The notes: generated from the sequence alone by a model not told the origin. Shown: positions 44,413 to 53,800, numbered from the stretch's first letter. The stretch: DNA of 64,000 bases from JBGVSA01 sp041807905 (GCF_041807905.1 NZ_JBGVSA010000002.1:62001-126000); one strand, 5' to 3'. Translations and numbers: made by a program.

Positions 44413-45711
44413 ATGAACCCGATGTGGCTGATGGCTGCCGCGCTGTGCGTGCTGGTGGCCGTGGTGATATGGATGGCGCTGCGCCAGGGGCGTCTGGCCG
44501 CTGCGCGCGATGCGCACGATGAAACACTCCTGCAGCGCATGGATGCGGCGATGTCGAGCAGCCATCGCGCCATGCTCAACGACATGTACGCGGGACTCGA
44601 TCGCGTGAGCGAACGCATTGCCGGCGTACAGACCGACAGCACGGAACGCATTGGCGCATTGTCGGCGAGTGTCGCCCAGCGTCTGGACCAGTTGCGCAGC
44701 GATCTGGTCGCGCAGACGCTGCAGAGCCTGTCGGAGACTGCACGCGCTGACCGCGAGCTGCTGCAGAACGGCCTGCGCGGGGCGTCGGCCCAGCAGGCGG
44801 TGAGCATCGAAGCGCTCACGCGGACCATCAACGAGCGGCTCGATGCCATTACGGGTGTGGTGAATCAGCGATTGGACGAAGGCTTCAAGAAGACCAACGA
44901 GACCTTCACCAGCGTCATGGCACGCCTGGCGACCATCGACGAAGCGCAGAAGAAGATCGGCGATCTGACCACCAACGTGGTGAGTCTGCAGGAGCTGTTG
45001 GGCGACAAGAAAGCGCGTGGCGCCTTTGGCGAAGTGCAGCTCGAGTCGCTGGTGCGCAATGCGCTGCCGCCGGACGCGTATGGCTTCCAGGTCACGCTGC
45101 GCTCCGGCGTGCGCGCCGACTGCCTGCTGCGCCTGCCTGAGCCGACGGGCAACGTGGCGGTGGACGCCAAGTTCCCGCTCGAGAACTACCACCGCATGTT
45201 CGATGCTTCGCTCGGCGACATCGATCGCAAGACGGCGCAGAACGCTTTCCGCGCGGACATCAAGCGACACGTCGACGCCATTGCCGACAAGTACATCGTG
45301 GCGGGCGAGACCGCTGACGGCGCGGTCATGTTCGTGCCGGCCGAGGCGGTGTTCGCCGAAATCCATGCCTACCACCCGGAAGTCGTCGTGCATGCGCAGA
45401 GCCGCCATGTGTGGATCGTGTCGCCGACCACGTTGATGGCGGTGCTCAACACCGCACGTGCGGTGATCAAGGACGTGGAAACGCGCAAGCAGATCCACTT
45501 GATCAAGGATGCGCTGGGCAAGCTGGCCAAGGATTTCTCGCGCTTCGACGAGCGCATGCAGAAGTTGGCCACCCACATCCGCCAGGCCAACGACGACGTG
45601 CAGGACGTGCACACCAGCAGCAAAAAGATCAGCGGTCACTTCGCCAAGATCGAAGCCGTGCAACTGGACGAAGTCGCCGCCGCGCTGGCGGCGCCGGACG
45701 AAGTGGAGTGA
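44413..45711 (+). CDS. rmuC: DNA recombination protein RmuC
   Basis: 432 aa. An N-terminal membrane anchor (LMAAALCVLVAVVIWMAL), a long coiled-coil region (about 30-190), then the RmuC nuclease-like domain (KKARGAFGEVQLESLVRNALPP, VDAKFPLENY). RmuC limits inversions at short repeats in E. coli. GGAGCC at 44401 precedes the ATG, two bases after yaeQ. Confidence 0.94.
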   Translation: MNPMWLMAAALCVLVAVVIWMALRQGRLAAARDAHDETLLQRMDAAMSSSHRAMLNDMYAGLDRVSERIAGVQTDSTERIGALSASVAQRLDQLRSDLVAQTLQSLSETARADRELLQNGLRGASAQQAVSIEALTRTINERLDAITGVVNQRLDEGFKKTNETFTSVMARLATIDEAQKKIGDLTTNVVSLQELLGDKKARGAFGEVQLESLVRNALPPDAYGFQVTLRSGVRADCLLRLPEPTGNVAVDAKFPLENYHRMFDASLGDIDRKTAQNAFRADIKRHVDAIADKYIVAGETADGAVMFVPAEAVFAEIHAYHPEVVVHAQSRHVWIVSPTTLMAVLNTARAVIKDVETRKQIHLIKDALGKLAKDFSRFDERMQKLATHIRQANDDVQDVHTSSKKISGHFAKIEAVQLDEVAAALAAPDEVE

Positions 45712-45719
45712 GTGCTCGC

Positions 45720-46184
45720 ATGTTCCACGTCGTACTTCATCAGCCGGAAATCCCGCCCAACACGGGCAACGTCATGCGCCTGTGCGCCAATGCGGGTGTG
45801 CGCCTGCATCTGGTCGAGCCGCTGGGGTTTGAACTCTCGGACAAGCATCTGGCGCGGGCGGGCATGGACTACCGCGATCTCGTCAATGTCACGGTCCATC
45901 CCGATTGGGAGAGCTGCCGCGCCGCGCTCGAAGGGCATCGCTTCTTTGCGCTGACTACGCGCGCGAGCCGCCCATATGGCGAGATCGAATACCTGCCAGG
46001 CGACGTGTTCGTCTTTGGCGCCGAGTCGCAAGGCTTGCCCGAACACGTTCGTGAGAGCTTTCCCGCGGAGCGCCGGCTGCGCATTCCCATGCGACCCGGC
46101 AGCCGCAGCCTCAATCTTTCCAATAGCGTGGCGGTGGTGGTCTACGAGGCGTGGCGGCAGCAAGGCTACGCGCTTGGCGAATGA
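45720..46184 (+). CDS. trmL: tRNA (cytidine/uridine-2'-O-)-methyltransferase TrmL
   Basis: 154-aa SPOUT methyltransferase modifying the wobble base of tRNA-Leu. NTGNVMRLCANAGVRLHLVEPLGF, FVFGAESQGLP and the knot segment RSLNLSNSVAVVVYEAWRQ are all present. It follows rmuC by 8 bases. Confidence 0.95.
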   Translation: MFHVVLHQPEIPPNTGNVMRLCANAGVRLHLVEPLGFELSDKHLARAGMDYRDLVNVTVHPDWESCRAALEGHRFFALTTRASRPYGEIEYLPGDVFVFGAESQGLPEHVRESFPAERRLRIPMRPGSRSLNLSNSVAVVVYEAWRQQGYALGE

Positions 46185-46269
46185 CTTTGTCAGCGCTGCA
46201 GTGCGTCGCTGGGTCTGCTTAAGACCGGGCGAAGCGCTCCGGTGATACCTTGAAGCAGCCGTCCCGGCG

Positions 46270-47400
46270 TCACGCCTGCCTGAACGGTCGCCGCCCCTCA
46301 AGTTCGTTGATATACAACTCAACGCCGCCAGTCTCCCGCTGCAGGTAGCGTGACACTGCATCGTGAAAGCGCGCGTCGCGCAGCCAGTGCAGCGATCGCG
46401 TGCGCACGGGGTCGAGGCCCCGCGCGAGTTTGTGCTCGCCTTGCGCGCCGCCTTCGAAGCGCCTCAGGCCCTGTTCGATGGCATATTCGATCGGCGCGTA
46501 ATAGCAGGCTTCGAAATGCAGGCAGGGGATCTGCTCGACGGCGCCCCAGTAGCGGCCATACAGTGCCGTGTCGTCGCGTAGCAGAAGGCTGGCGGCGACA
46601 GGCTGGCTTCCACGTTCTGCGAGCAGCATGACGCACGCGTCCGGCAGCCGTTCGCCGAGCGCGCGGAAAAAGGCGAGGTTCAGGTAAGGCGTTGCGCCAT
46701 GCAGCGCGTAGGTGGTCGTGTAGCAGCGCACGAAGAAGCGCCAGTCCGCTGCTGTGATTTCCTCGCCTTCCAGCACGCGCAGCACGACGCCTGCTTCTGC
46801 CACCTTGCGACGTTCCTGCCGGATCTTCTTGCGCTTGTCGTGCGCGAGCGCCGCGAGGAAACCGTCGAAATCCGCGTAACCGTTGTTGTGCCAATGGAAC
46901 TGCACGCCTTCGCGCACCAGCATGCCGCGGGCGGCTCCCGCGGCGATCTCGTCGTCGTTGGCGAAGAGGATGTGAAGCGACGAAACACCGCTGGTGTCGA
47001 TGTGCGCAAGCAATCCATCGAGCAGGGCCGCGCGGGCCATCGAATCGCGCGCCAGCAAGCGCGTGCCCGGCACAGGGGTAAAGGGCAGGGCGCACAGCCA
47101 CTTCGGGTAGTAGGGCAGACCGTGCTGCTGATAGGCGTCGGCCCAGGCCCAGTCGAAGACGTATTCGCCCCACGAGTGCGCTTTGGCATAGAGCGGGGCC
47201 GCCGCGATGAGCGTGTCGCCCTCCCACAGCGTGGCATGTCGAGGCATCCATCCCGTGCCGGGCCCGACGCAGTGCGTGTCCTCCATGGCGGCCAGGAAGG
47301 CATGCGCAAGACACGGCTGGTTGCCGGCCAGCGCATCCCATTGCTGCGCGGGGATTTCGCTGATGCGGGCGTGGAAGCGCAGGGTCATCGAGATATCCAT
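46270..47400 (-). CDS. GNAT-fold protein, COG3146 / peptidogalycan-biosynthesis-type
   Basis: 376-aa protein of the PF04339 family: a double GNAT-like fold with WVFDWAWADAYQ-like (FDWAWADAYQQHGLPYYPK), AHDKRKKIRQERRKV, and the C-terminal CYYAPIEYAIEQGLRRFEGGAQGEHK segment. Family members are called peptidoglycan or peptidogalycan biosynthesis/recognition proteins without firm proof. Convergent with trmL. Confidence 0.85.
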   Translation of the reverse strand: MDISMTLRFHARISEIPAQQWDALAGNQPCLAHAFLAAMEDTHCVGPGTGWMPRHATLWEGDTLIAAAPLYAKAHSWGEYVFDWAWADAYQQHGLPYYPKWLCALPFTPVPGTRLLARDSMARAALLDGLLAHIDTSGVSSLHILFANDDEIAAGAARGMLVREGVQFHWHNNGYADFDGFLAALAHDKRKKIRQERRKVAEAGVVLRVLEGEEITAADWRFFVRCYTTTYALHGATPYLNLAFFRALGERLPDACVMLLAERGSQPVAASLLLRDDTALYGRYWGAVEQIPCLHFEACYYAPIEYAIEQGLRRFEGGAQGEHKLARGLDPVRTRSLHWLRDARFHDAVSRYLQRETGGVELYINELEGRRPFRQA

Positions 47401-47509
47401 GCGTTAGGGCGAACGACAGGGTACCGGATGAGAGCGAAAAGCGTGTAACGACGCGAACGTCGTCCCCCGACGACGGGTGCGGTCCGGGTTGGCGCAAGGT
47501 CCAAAAAAG

Positions 47510-47532
47510 AAGGCCGGCGATGTGCCGGCCTT
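47510..47532 (-). terminator. Rho-independent terminator of the TRAP operon
   Basis: AAGGCCGGC, 5-base loop, GCCGGCCTT, followed on the minus strand by CTTTTTTGG; 27 bases after the DctM stop. Confidence 0.9.
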
Positions 47533-47559
47533 CAGCTACGGACGTCTGCTGCCGATGGG

Positions 47560-48840
47560 TTACATGCCGAACAACGCGGGCAGCCACAAGGACAACCCGG
47601 GAATGTAGGCCACGAAGAACAGCAGCACGATGTTGCCGATGATGAAGGGCGCGGCGGCCTTGGCGATCTCGACGAGCGATACGCGGGCAATGCCCTGTGC
47701 CACGAACAGACACACGCCGACCGGTGGCGTGGTCAGACCGATCACGAGGTTGATCACCATCATCACCGCAAAGTGGATCGGGTCCATGCCGATCTGCGTG
47801 GCGACCGCCAGCAGCGGCGTGAAGAGGATCAGCAGCGCGGCGATCGTTTCCATGAACATGCCCACCAGCAACAGCAGCAGGTTGATGAGCAGGATCAGCA
47901 GGTACTTGTTGTCGGTGATCGACAGCAGACCGGCCGCGATCTGCTGCGGGATGCCTTCGGAAGTCAGGATCCACGCGAAAACATTGGCAAAGCCGACGAG
48001 CAACAGGATGCCAGTGGTGCCGCTGATCGTCTCCGCCATGCAGGCCAGCATCTTGCCGATGGTGAGGTCCTTGTAGACGAAGAAGCCCACCAGCAGCGAG
48101 AAGACGACGGCGAAGATGGAGGCTTCGGTTGGCGTGAAGATGCCGGACACCAGTCCGCCGATGAGCAGCACCGGCATCAGGATCGCCCAGATCGCGCCGC
48201 GCGTGGCGCGCAGGCGTTCGCGCATGCTGACCTTCTCGCCCTTCGGGTAGCCGCGCTTGCAGGCGATCACATAGGCGATGGTGGCCATGGTCAGACCCAT
48301 CAGGAGGCCCGGCACCGCACCGGCGATGAACAGCTTGCCCACCGACAGGCCGGTCAGCGTGCCGACGATGATCATCGGCACGCTCGGCGGAATGATCGGC
48401 CCGACGGTCGACGCCACCGCCGTGACGGCGCCCGAGAACGGCGCGTCGTAGCCGCTGCGCTTCATGGCAGGAATCATCACCGAGCCGATGCTGGCGGCTT
48501 CCGACACGGCCGTGCCCGAGATGCCGGCGAAGATCATCGATGCCGATACGTTCGCCATGGCAAGCCCGCCGCGGATGTGGCCGAACCACGCGTTGCCGAA
48601 CGACACGATGCGGTCGGTGATACCGCCGCCGTTCATGAGGCCGCCCGCCAGCAGGAAGCCCGGAATGCACAGCAGGACGAACGAATCCATGCCGCTGTAG
48701 AACTGGTTGGCCATGATGGCCAGCCCCATGTCGGCGATCAGCAGATAGCAGATCGACGACAACGCGAGCGCGATGGCGACCGGCACGCCGGCCATGAGCG
48801 CGACGAAGAAAATGGCGAATAGTGCAACGGTCGGGCTCAT
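47560..48840 (-). CDS. dctM: TRAP transporter large permease (DctM)
   Basis: 426-aa membrane protein with about 12 helices, the transport subunit of a tripartite ATP-independent periplasmic transporter. It starts VALFAIFFVALMAGVPVAIALALSSI and has PPSVPMIIVGTLTGLSVGKLFIAGAVPG and TPTEASIFAVVFSLL, as in DctM/SiaM proteins. Its ATG overlaps the DctQ stop by 4 bases. Confidence 0.95.
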   Translation of the reverse strand: MSPTVALFAIFFVALMAGVPVAIALALSSICYLLIADMGLAIMANQFYSGMDSFVLLCIPGFLLAGGLMNGGGITDRIVSFGNAWFGHIRGGLAMANVSASMIFAGISGTAVSEAASIGSVMIPAMKRSGYDAPFSGAVTAVASTVGPIIPPSVPMIIVGTLTGLSVGKLFIAGAVPGLLMGLTMATIAYVIACKRGYPKGEKVSMRERLRATRGAIWAILMPVLLIGGLVSGIFTPTEASIFAVVFSLLVGFFVYKDLTIGKMLACMAETISGTTGILLLVGFANVFAWILTSEGIPQQIAAGLLSITDNKYLLILLINLLLLLVGMFMETIAALLILFTPLLAVATQIGMDPIHFAVMMVINLVIGLTTPPVGVCLFVAQGIARVSLVEIAKAAAPFIIGNIVLLFFVAYIPGLSLWLPALFGM

Positions 48841-49346
48841 GCAGCGTTCTCCTGGCTGGGTTCGGCTGTGGTGCCGCGAACGAGTTGGACGAAATCCGTG
48901 ACGAGATTCCAGAGCGTGAACAACGCGATGTTGGCCATGATGACCAGCACGCAGGTGGTGATCCATGACATCTGGATCGGGACGGTGGTCGCCTCACGCA
49001 TGGCGGTGTGTTCGACGTACTCGATCGCATTGACGAACAGCAGCACGGTGCACACCAGGATGATCAGGTCGATGACGATGTGCAGTGCGGCGCGCGGACG
49101 GGCGGGCAACAGGTTGACCAGGATGTCCACGTTGACCAGCTCGCGATGTCGTGTGGCCATGGCGCAGCCGAACGCGACCACGTAGACCATCAGGAAGCGC
49201 GCCACCTCTTCGGTCCACGGCGGAGAGGGAATGGGCAGCGGCCGGGCAACGACCTGGATCAGCACGACGCAGATGAGTACGACGAGCAGCAGCGTTGCGG
49301 CAATGAGGTTGATGCGCTCGATGAAGCGCATGAAGGATGAAAGCAT
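48837..49346 (-). CDS. dctQ: TRAP transporter small permease (DctQ)
   Basis: 169-aa four-helix membrane subunit with the family motif region ARPLPIPSPPWTEEVARFLMVYVVAFGCAMATRHRELV. Works with the DctM subunit and the binding protein upstream. Confidence 0.94.
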   Translation of the reverse strand: MLSSFMRFIERINLIAATLLLVVLICVVLIQVVARPLPIPSPPWTEEVARFLMVYVVAFGCAMATRHRELVNVDILVNLLPARPRAALHIVIDLIILVCTVLLFVNAIEYVEHTAMREATTVPIQMSWITTCVLVIMANIALFTLWNLVTDFVQLVRGTTAEPSQENAA

Positions 49347-49415
49347 GAGGCGCCCTCGAATGACAGATAGGAATTGCGGCCGTCCCTCGCGAAACGGCCG
49401 CCGGTGCCGGGGGGC

Positions 49416-50384
49416 TTACTTGACCGCGAGCGCCTTCTGGTAGAGGTCGCGGATTTCGGGCTTGATGGCCTTGTCCACGGCCGGACGGGCCACGTCGGCG
49501 AAGGCCTTCTGGTCGACCTCGACCACCTTCATGCCCTTGGCCTGCAAGTCGGTGATGAGCTTGGCTTCGTCCTTGAGGAAGATCTCGTGCTCGTACGCCT
49601 GGGCTTCCTTCGCGGCGGCGGTGATCGCCTGCTGGTACTCGGGCTTGAGCTTGCCGAACTTGCGGTCGCCAATGACCATGTAGATCCAGCTACGCACATG
49701 CTCGGTCTTGCAGATGTACTTCTGCACCTCGAAGAAGCTGCCGCTCATGGTCAGCGAGAGCGGATTCTCCTGCGCCTGCACCACGCCCTGTTGCAGGCCG
49801 GTGAACACCTCGGACAGCGCCATCGGCGTCGGTTGGGCGCCCAGTGCCTTCCAGGTGGAGATGAATAGCGGCACGTTGGGCAGGCGCAGGATCAGGCCGT
49901 TCAGTTCGCTCGGCTTGGTGATCGGGCGGTTGGCGGTGAGGTTGCGCGGGCCGCGCTCGAACCAGGCCAGCGTGCGCAGCTTGGTCTTGGAGAGGATTTC
50001 GTCGGTGATTTCCTTGCCGATCGGACCATCGACGATGCGCTTCATCTGGTCGGAGCCGCTGATCATGTAGGGCACGCCGAGCAGTGCGGCCTTGGGTGCC
50101 CAGTTCTGCAGCGATTCGCCGGTGATGGTCATGTCCACACTGCCCAACTGCACCGCGTTGATGATGTCCATTTCCTTGCCGAGGGATTCGTTCGGGTAGA
50201 CCTTCACCTCGACGGCGCCCTTGGTCTTCGCGGCGACCAGTTCGGCGAACTTCAGCGATGCCTTGTGCCAGCTATGTTCTTCGTTGCCCTGATGGCCGAG
50301 CTTGAGGGTGACCTCGGCGGCCAGCGCACCGAGGCTGGCGGAAGCCAGTACGGCGGCGGCCAACAGGCGTAGGCGGTTCTTCAT
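49416..50384 (-). CDS. dctP: TRAP transporter substrate-binding protein (DctP)
   Basis: 322-aa periplasmic binding protein, signal peptide ending LGALA (residue 22). VTLKLGHQGNEEHSWHKASLKFAELV, NESLGKEMDIINAVQLGSVDM and the RGPRNLTA segment with the carboxylate-binding Arg are typical. DctP proteins bind acidic sugars or C4-dicarboxylates. The next gene upstream is an RspB-type dehydrogenase, which suggests an aldonate or uronate ligand (inference). Confidence 0.94.
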   Translation of the reverse strand: MKNRLRLLAAAVLASASLGALAAEVTLKLGHQGNEEHSWHKASLKFAELVAAKTKGAVEVKVYPNESLGKEMDIINAVQLGSVDMTITGESLQNWAPKAALLGVPYMISGSDQMKRIVDGPIGKEITDEILSKTKLRTLAWFERGPRNLTANRPITKPSELNGLILRLPNVPLFISTWKALGAQPTPMALSEVFTGLQQGVVQAQENPLSLTMSGSFFEVQKYICKTEHVRSWIYMVIGDRKFGKLKPEYQQAITAAAKEAQAYEHEIFLKDEAKLITDLQAKGMKVVEVDQKAFADVARPAVDKAIKPEIRDLYQKALAVK

Positions 50385-50427
50385 GGTGTGTCTCCTTTGG
50401 TGTCGTGCAGGGATGATGCAAAGTCCG

Positions 50428-51444
50428 TCAGCGGGTCAGATCGAGCAGGACCTTGCGGGTGAGGTGCGGCTGCGTCTCGATGAGCGCGAACGCCTGTTCG
50501 ACGCTGCGGTAGTCGAGTACGTGGCTGATGAGCCGATCGGGATGCAGGCGTCCGGCGCGCATCCATTCGATGACGCGCGGGAACATGTTGTTGTTCAGAC
50601 GTGAAGCGAAGAGCGACAGCTCGCGGCGGGTCATCTCTTGCTGGACGAGCGCGGTGGCTTCCGACGAAAAGCCGAGCAGGCCGATGCGCGCGGCGGGCGA
50701 CGCGATGCGCACGGCTTCTTCGAGGATCGACGGGTGACATACCGCGTCGATGATCAGCGTAGGCGCGCAACCCATCCGCTCGAGCGTTGCGGGCAACTCG
50801 TCGCGCGCGGTGTTGATCACGTGGTCGGCGCCGCACTGGCGGGCGATGTCGAGCCGCTCGTCCAGCCGGTCGGTGGCGATCACGGTGGCGCCGAACACGT
50901 TCTTGAGGACATCGATCACGGTCAGCCCTGCGGGGCCCGCGCCGTAGACCAGTGCAATGTCACTGGCATCCGCCCCGGTTCGATGCGTGACATTGGCGGC
51001 GACCGCGTACGGCTCGATGGTGGTCGCGTGCCGGTCGGAGATATCACTGGGCACGGCAAACGCATTCCGGGCCGGCACGCAGGCGTACTGGCTGAAGCCA
51101 CCGTCGCGATGTACGCCGATGACCTGCAGGCGCGTGCACACGTTCGATCGGCCGACGGAACAGGGATAGCACTCGCCGCAACTGATGACAGGATCGACCA
51201 CCACGCGCTGGCCGACGCGATCGGGTGAGACACCGTCGCCGACCGCGTCGATGTGGCCGAAGAATTCGTGCCCGACGACGCGCGGATAGACCGCAAACGG
51301 ATTGCGGCCATGATGGATATGCAGATCGGAACCGCAGATCCCCGCGGCGCGTACCCTGATCCTGACCTCGCCGGGTGCGGGCGGCACGTCGGGGCGCTCG
51401 GCGATGACGAGTTTTCCGGGCTCTTCGACGACGATGCTCAGCAT
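50428..51444 (-). CDS. rspB: Zinc-dependent alcohol dehydrogenase, RspB type
   Basis: 338-aa medium-chain dehydrogenase closely matching E. coli RspB in length and motifs: PAPGEVRIRVRAAGICGSDLHIHHGRNPFAVYPRVVGHEFFG, the structural-Zn Cys cluster CGECYPCSVGRSNVC, and VYGAGPAGLTVIDVLK for NAD binding. RspB is linked to RspA, a mannonate dehydratase, and related enzymes oxidise sugar acids (for example L-galactonate or L-gulonate). First gene of the TRAP operon. The regulatory region upstream has a GCCGTT/AACGGC dyad. Confidence 0.9.
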   Translation of the reverse strand: MLSIVVEEPGKLVIAERPDVPPAPGEVRIRVRAAGICGSDLHIHHGRNPFAVYPRVVGHEFFGHIDAVGDGVSPDRVGQRVVVDPVISCGECYPCSVGRSNVCTRLQVIGVHRDGGFSQYACVPARNAFAVPSDISDRHATTIEPYAVAANVTHRTGADASDIALVYGAGPAGLTVIDVLKNVFGATVIATDRLDERLDIARQCGADHVINTARDELPATLERMGCAPTLIIDAVCHPSILEEAVRIASPAARIGLLGFSSEATALVQQEMTRRELSLFASRLNNNMFPRVIEWMRAGRLHPDRLISHVLDYRSVEQAFALIETQPHLTRKVLLDLTR

Positions 51445-51617
51445 GGAGTTTCCTTCTGGGTCGCTCGCTGGATGCATCGCCGCGTGCGCGTCTGCTTCGC
51501 GCACCGTATGTCCACTGGCATTGAGGGGTGCAGTGGTCTCCAATGAAACATCCGCGAGCAGGGCTGGTTGGTGAGGCAGATGATCGTGGAGGGATGCTGC
51601 CATACCAGAATGGAAGT

Positions 51618-51630
51618 GCCGTTTAACGGC
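51618..51630. promoter_or_regulatory. GCCGTT-T-AACGGC dyad in the rspB/nadE divergent region
   Basis: Inverted repeat of 6+6 bases with one central base, between divergent rspB and the NadE-like gene; related CCGTTT and GCCGTTG half-sites follow at 51637-51654. A possible operator for the TRAP-rspB operon; no regulator gene is next to it. Confidence 0.4.
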
Positions 51631-51686
51631 TCTCAACCGTTTATGAAGCCGTTGTGAACCGGGCAGCACAGAGAAAGGGGGTGGTG

Positions 51687-53303
51687 GTGTCGGAAAACTC
51701 CGTGGCGCAACCTGGGCTGAAGATCGGCGTACTGCAATTCGATGCTGTGGTAGGGGACATTGCCGGCAATGCCGCCCGCATTCATGCGGCTGCCGTCGAT
51801 GCGCGCAAGGCGGGCGCCGGCCTGCTGCTGACGCCCGAACTGGCGTTATGCGGCTACCCGCCCGACGATCTGCTATTGCGCGAGGCGTTCCTGCGCCGCT
51901 GCGAGCACGAGCTGGGTTTGCTGGCAATGGATTGCCAAGGCATCGACGTGGTGGTCGGACATCCCTGTCGCGATGGCGACCTGCGCTACAACGCGGCGTC
52001 CGTCCTGCGCGACGGCAAGGTGCTGGCGCGCTATCACAAGCATCGGTTGCCCAACTACGGCGTCTTCGACGAGGCGCGCTACTTCGCCTCGGGTGATGCA
52101 CCGTGTGTATTCGAATCGCATGGCATGCGGATCGGAATCAACATCTGCGCCGACATCTGGGACGAGGGGGCGGCAGACGCGGCGCGCGAAGCGGGGGCCG
52201 AGCTATTGCTGGTACTCAATGCGTCGCCCTACCACGTCGGCAAGCTCGCGCAACGTCTGGCTGTGCTGGGAGAGTGCGTGGACCGCACGGGCATTCCCGC
52301 GCTGTACTGCAACCTCGTCGGCGGGCAGGACGATCTGCTCTTCGACGGTGGCTCGTTCGCGCTCCACCGCGACGGGACGCAGGTCTTCCAGGCTGCGCAG
52401 TTCGTCGACACGCTCGAATACGTCACCTACGCCGATGGCATGCTTGCAGGATCGGGTGACGAAGGGTCCGCGACCGAAGAGGCGGAGATCTACGCCGCGC
52501 TGGTTCTCGGCTTGCGCGACCACGTTGCCAAGAACAGTTTCGAGCACGTGTTGCTCGGTCTGTCCGGTGCGCTGGATTCGGCGCTGGCCCTGTGCGTGGC
52601 GGTCGATGCGGTGGGCGCGGCACGCGTGCACGCGCTGCTGGCGCCAGTGCCTGCAGATGCGCATGCCGCGGCGGCGGATGCCGCCTTGCATGCGGAACGC
52701 CTTGGCGTGCGATGCGATCCGCTGCCCCTGGAGCCGATGCTGCGCGTGTTCGACCGGATGCTCACGCAATGGACGCCAGCCCGCGCCGGGTTCGACTCCA
52801 TGCCGTCCCTGCAGGCGCGCGCCCACGGCGCCAGCCTGAGCGCGCTGGCGCACCATCGTGGCGCGCTGCTTCTGTCGTACTCGACCAAGACCACGCTGGC
52901 GTTGGGCGTGCCGGGCGTGTATCACGAAACCGCCAGCGATTTCGCGTTGTTCAAGGACGTTTCGCTGAGTTGCGCGCAGCGGCTCGTCGCCTATCGCGCT
53001 GGCATATCGTCAGACGTGCCCGCCCGGATGCAGGGGCGCCAGCCAGCCGGTCTGCCAATGGTGGCCGGTGGCGTGGCCACGCTCGATGACATCATCCAGG
53101 CGTACTTGCAGTTCGAAGAAGGCCCGGCGCAGATCGTTGCCAGCGGCGTGCCGCCGGAGGATCTTCGCGCCGTGCTGGCGATGTTGCGGCAGGGCGAGCG
53201 CAACGGTGGTCGCCTGCCGCCAGGGCCATGCATCACGCGTCGCGGCTTCGGTCGCGGATGGCGCATGCCCCAGACACACGGGTTCGGGGCGTATCCCCCG
53301 TAG
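51687..53303 (+). CDS. nadE: NAD+ synthetase-like protein (NadE) with degenerate synthetase site
   Basis: Two-domain glutamine-dependent NadE-like protein, 538 aa from GTG 51687 (starts at 51654, 51681 and 51684 possible). The amidase domain keeps the Glu51, Lys118 and Cys154 triad (TPELALCGYPP, YHKHRLPNYGVFDEARYF, INICADIW), so it could make ammonia from glutamine. The synthetase domain does not look active: the SGGxDS P-loop is SGALDS (293-298), GNKSE is STKTT (399-403), the Q/D-rich LPPY segment is missing and KRRQ is NGGR. The reading frame is intact. It lies next to glnB as in other Burkholderiales. Confidence 0.82.
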   Translation: MSENSVAQPGLKIGVLQFDAVVGDIAGNAARIHAAAVDARKAGAGLLLTPELALCGYPPDDLLLREAFLRRCEHELGLLAMDCQGIDVVVGHPCRDGDLRYNAASVLRDGKVLARYHKHRLPNYGVFDEARYFASGDAPCVFESHGMRIGINICADIWDEGAADAAREAGAELLLVLNASPYHVGKLAQRLAVLGECVDRTGIPALYCNLVGGQDDLLFDGGSFALHRDGTQVFQAAQFVDTLEYVTYADGMLAGSGDEGSATEEAEIYAALVLGLRDHVAKNSFEHVLLGLSGALDSALALCVAVDAVGAARVHALLAPVPADAHAAAADAALHAERLGVRCDPLPLEPMLRVFDRMLTQWTPARAGFDSMPSLQARAHGASLSALAHHRGALLLSYSTKTTLALGVPGVYHETASDFALFKDVSLSCAQRLVAYRAGISSDVPARMQGRQPAGLPMVAGGVATLDDIIQAYLQFEEGPAQIVASGVPPEDLRAVLAMLRQGERNGGRLPPGPCITRRGFGRGWRMPQTHGFGAYPP

Positions 53304-53461
53304 CCGGGCAGCGACAGGATATCGGCGAGGTTCGCGGGTTGCTCTCGCAGCCTTCGGCCCGACTGCGCTGAGAACCGGACTCGAGCTCGGCTATACTCGC
53401 GGACGAGTTTCCCTTTCGTCTCGACACCGGGGCGAAGCGCCCATTTTCCACGGAGAACGCA

Positions 53462-53800
53462 GTGAAAAAGATCGAAGCCGTCATCAAGCCCTTCAAACTC
53501 GACGAAGTGCGCGAGGCGCTGTCCGAAGTCGGCGTGACCGGCCTGACGGTGACCGAAGTCAAGGGCTTCGGCCGCCAGAAGGGCCACACGGAGCTGTATC
53601 GCGGCGCCGAGTACGTGGTCGACTTCCTGCCCAAGATCAAGATCGAGGTCGTCCTGGCCGACGGCATCGTGGAGCAGGCCATCGAAGCCATCCTGAAGTC
53701 GGCCCGTACCGGCAAGATCGGTGACGGCAAGATCTTCGTCACGCCGATCGAGCAGGTCATCCGCATCCGCACGGGCGAGCAGGGCGAATCCGCCGTCTGA
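53462..53800 (+). CDS. glnB: Nitrogen regulatory protein P-II
   Basis: 112-aa trimeric signal protein, P-II family (GlnB/GlnK). MKKIEAVIKPFKLDEVREAL start, T-loop with the uridylylated Tyr51 in GHTELYRGAEY, and the FVTPIEQVIRIRTGE C-terminus. It senses 2-oxoglutarate and ATP/ADP and controls glutamine synthetase and ammonium uptake. GGAGAACGCA precedes the start. A GTG-free ATG start is not seen in the quoted frame's upstream; 53462 GTG is used. Confidence 0.95.
   Translation: MKKIEAVIKPFKLDEVREALSEVGVTGLTVTEVKGFGRQKGHTELYRGAEYVVDFLPKIKIEVVLADGIVEQAIEAILKSARTGKIGDGKIFVTPIEQVIRIRTGEQGESAV

Noticed and set aside
46319..49030. 903-residue open frame on the minus strand over the GNAT and TRAP genes
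   Set aside because: It spans three well-supported genes in another frame and has Arg/His-rich shadow composition.
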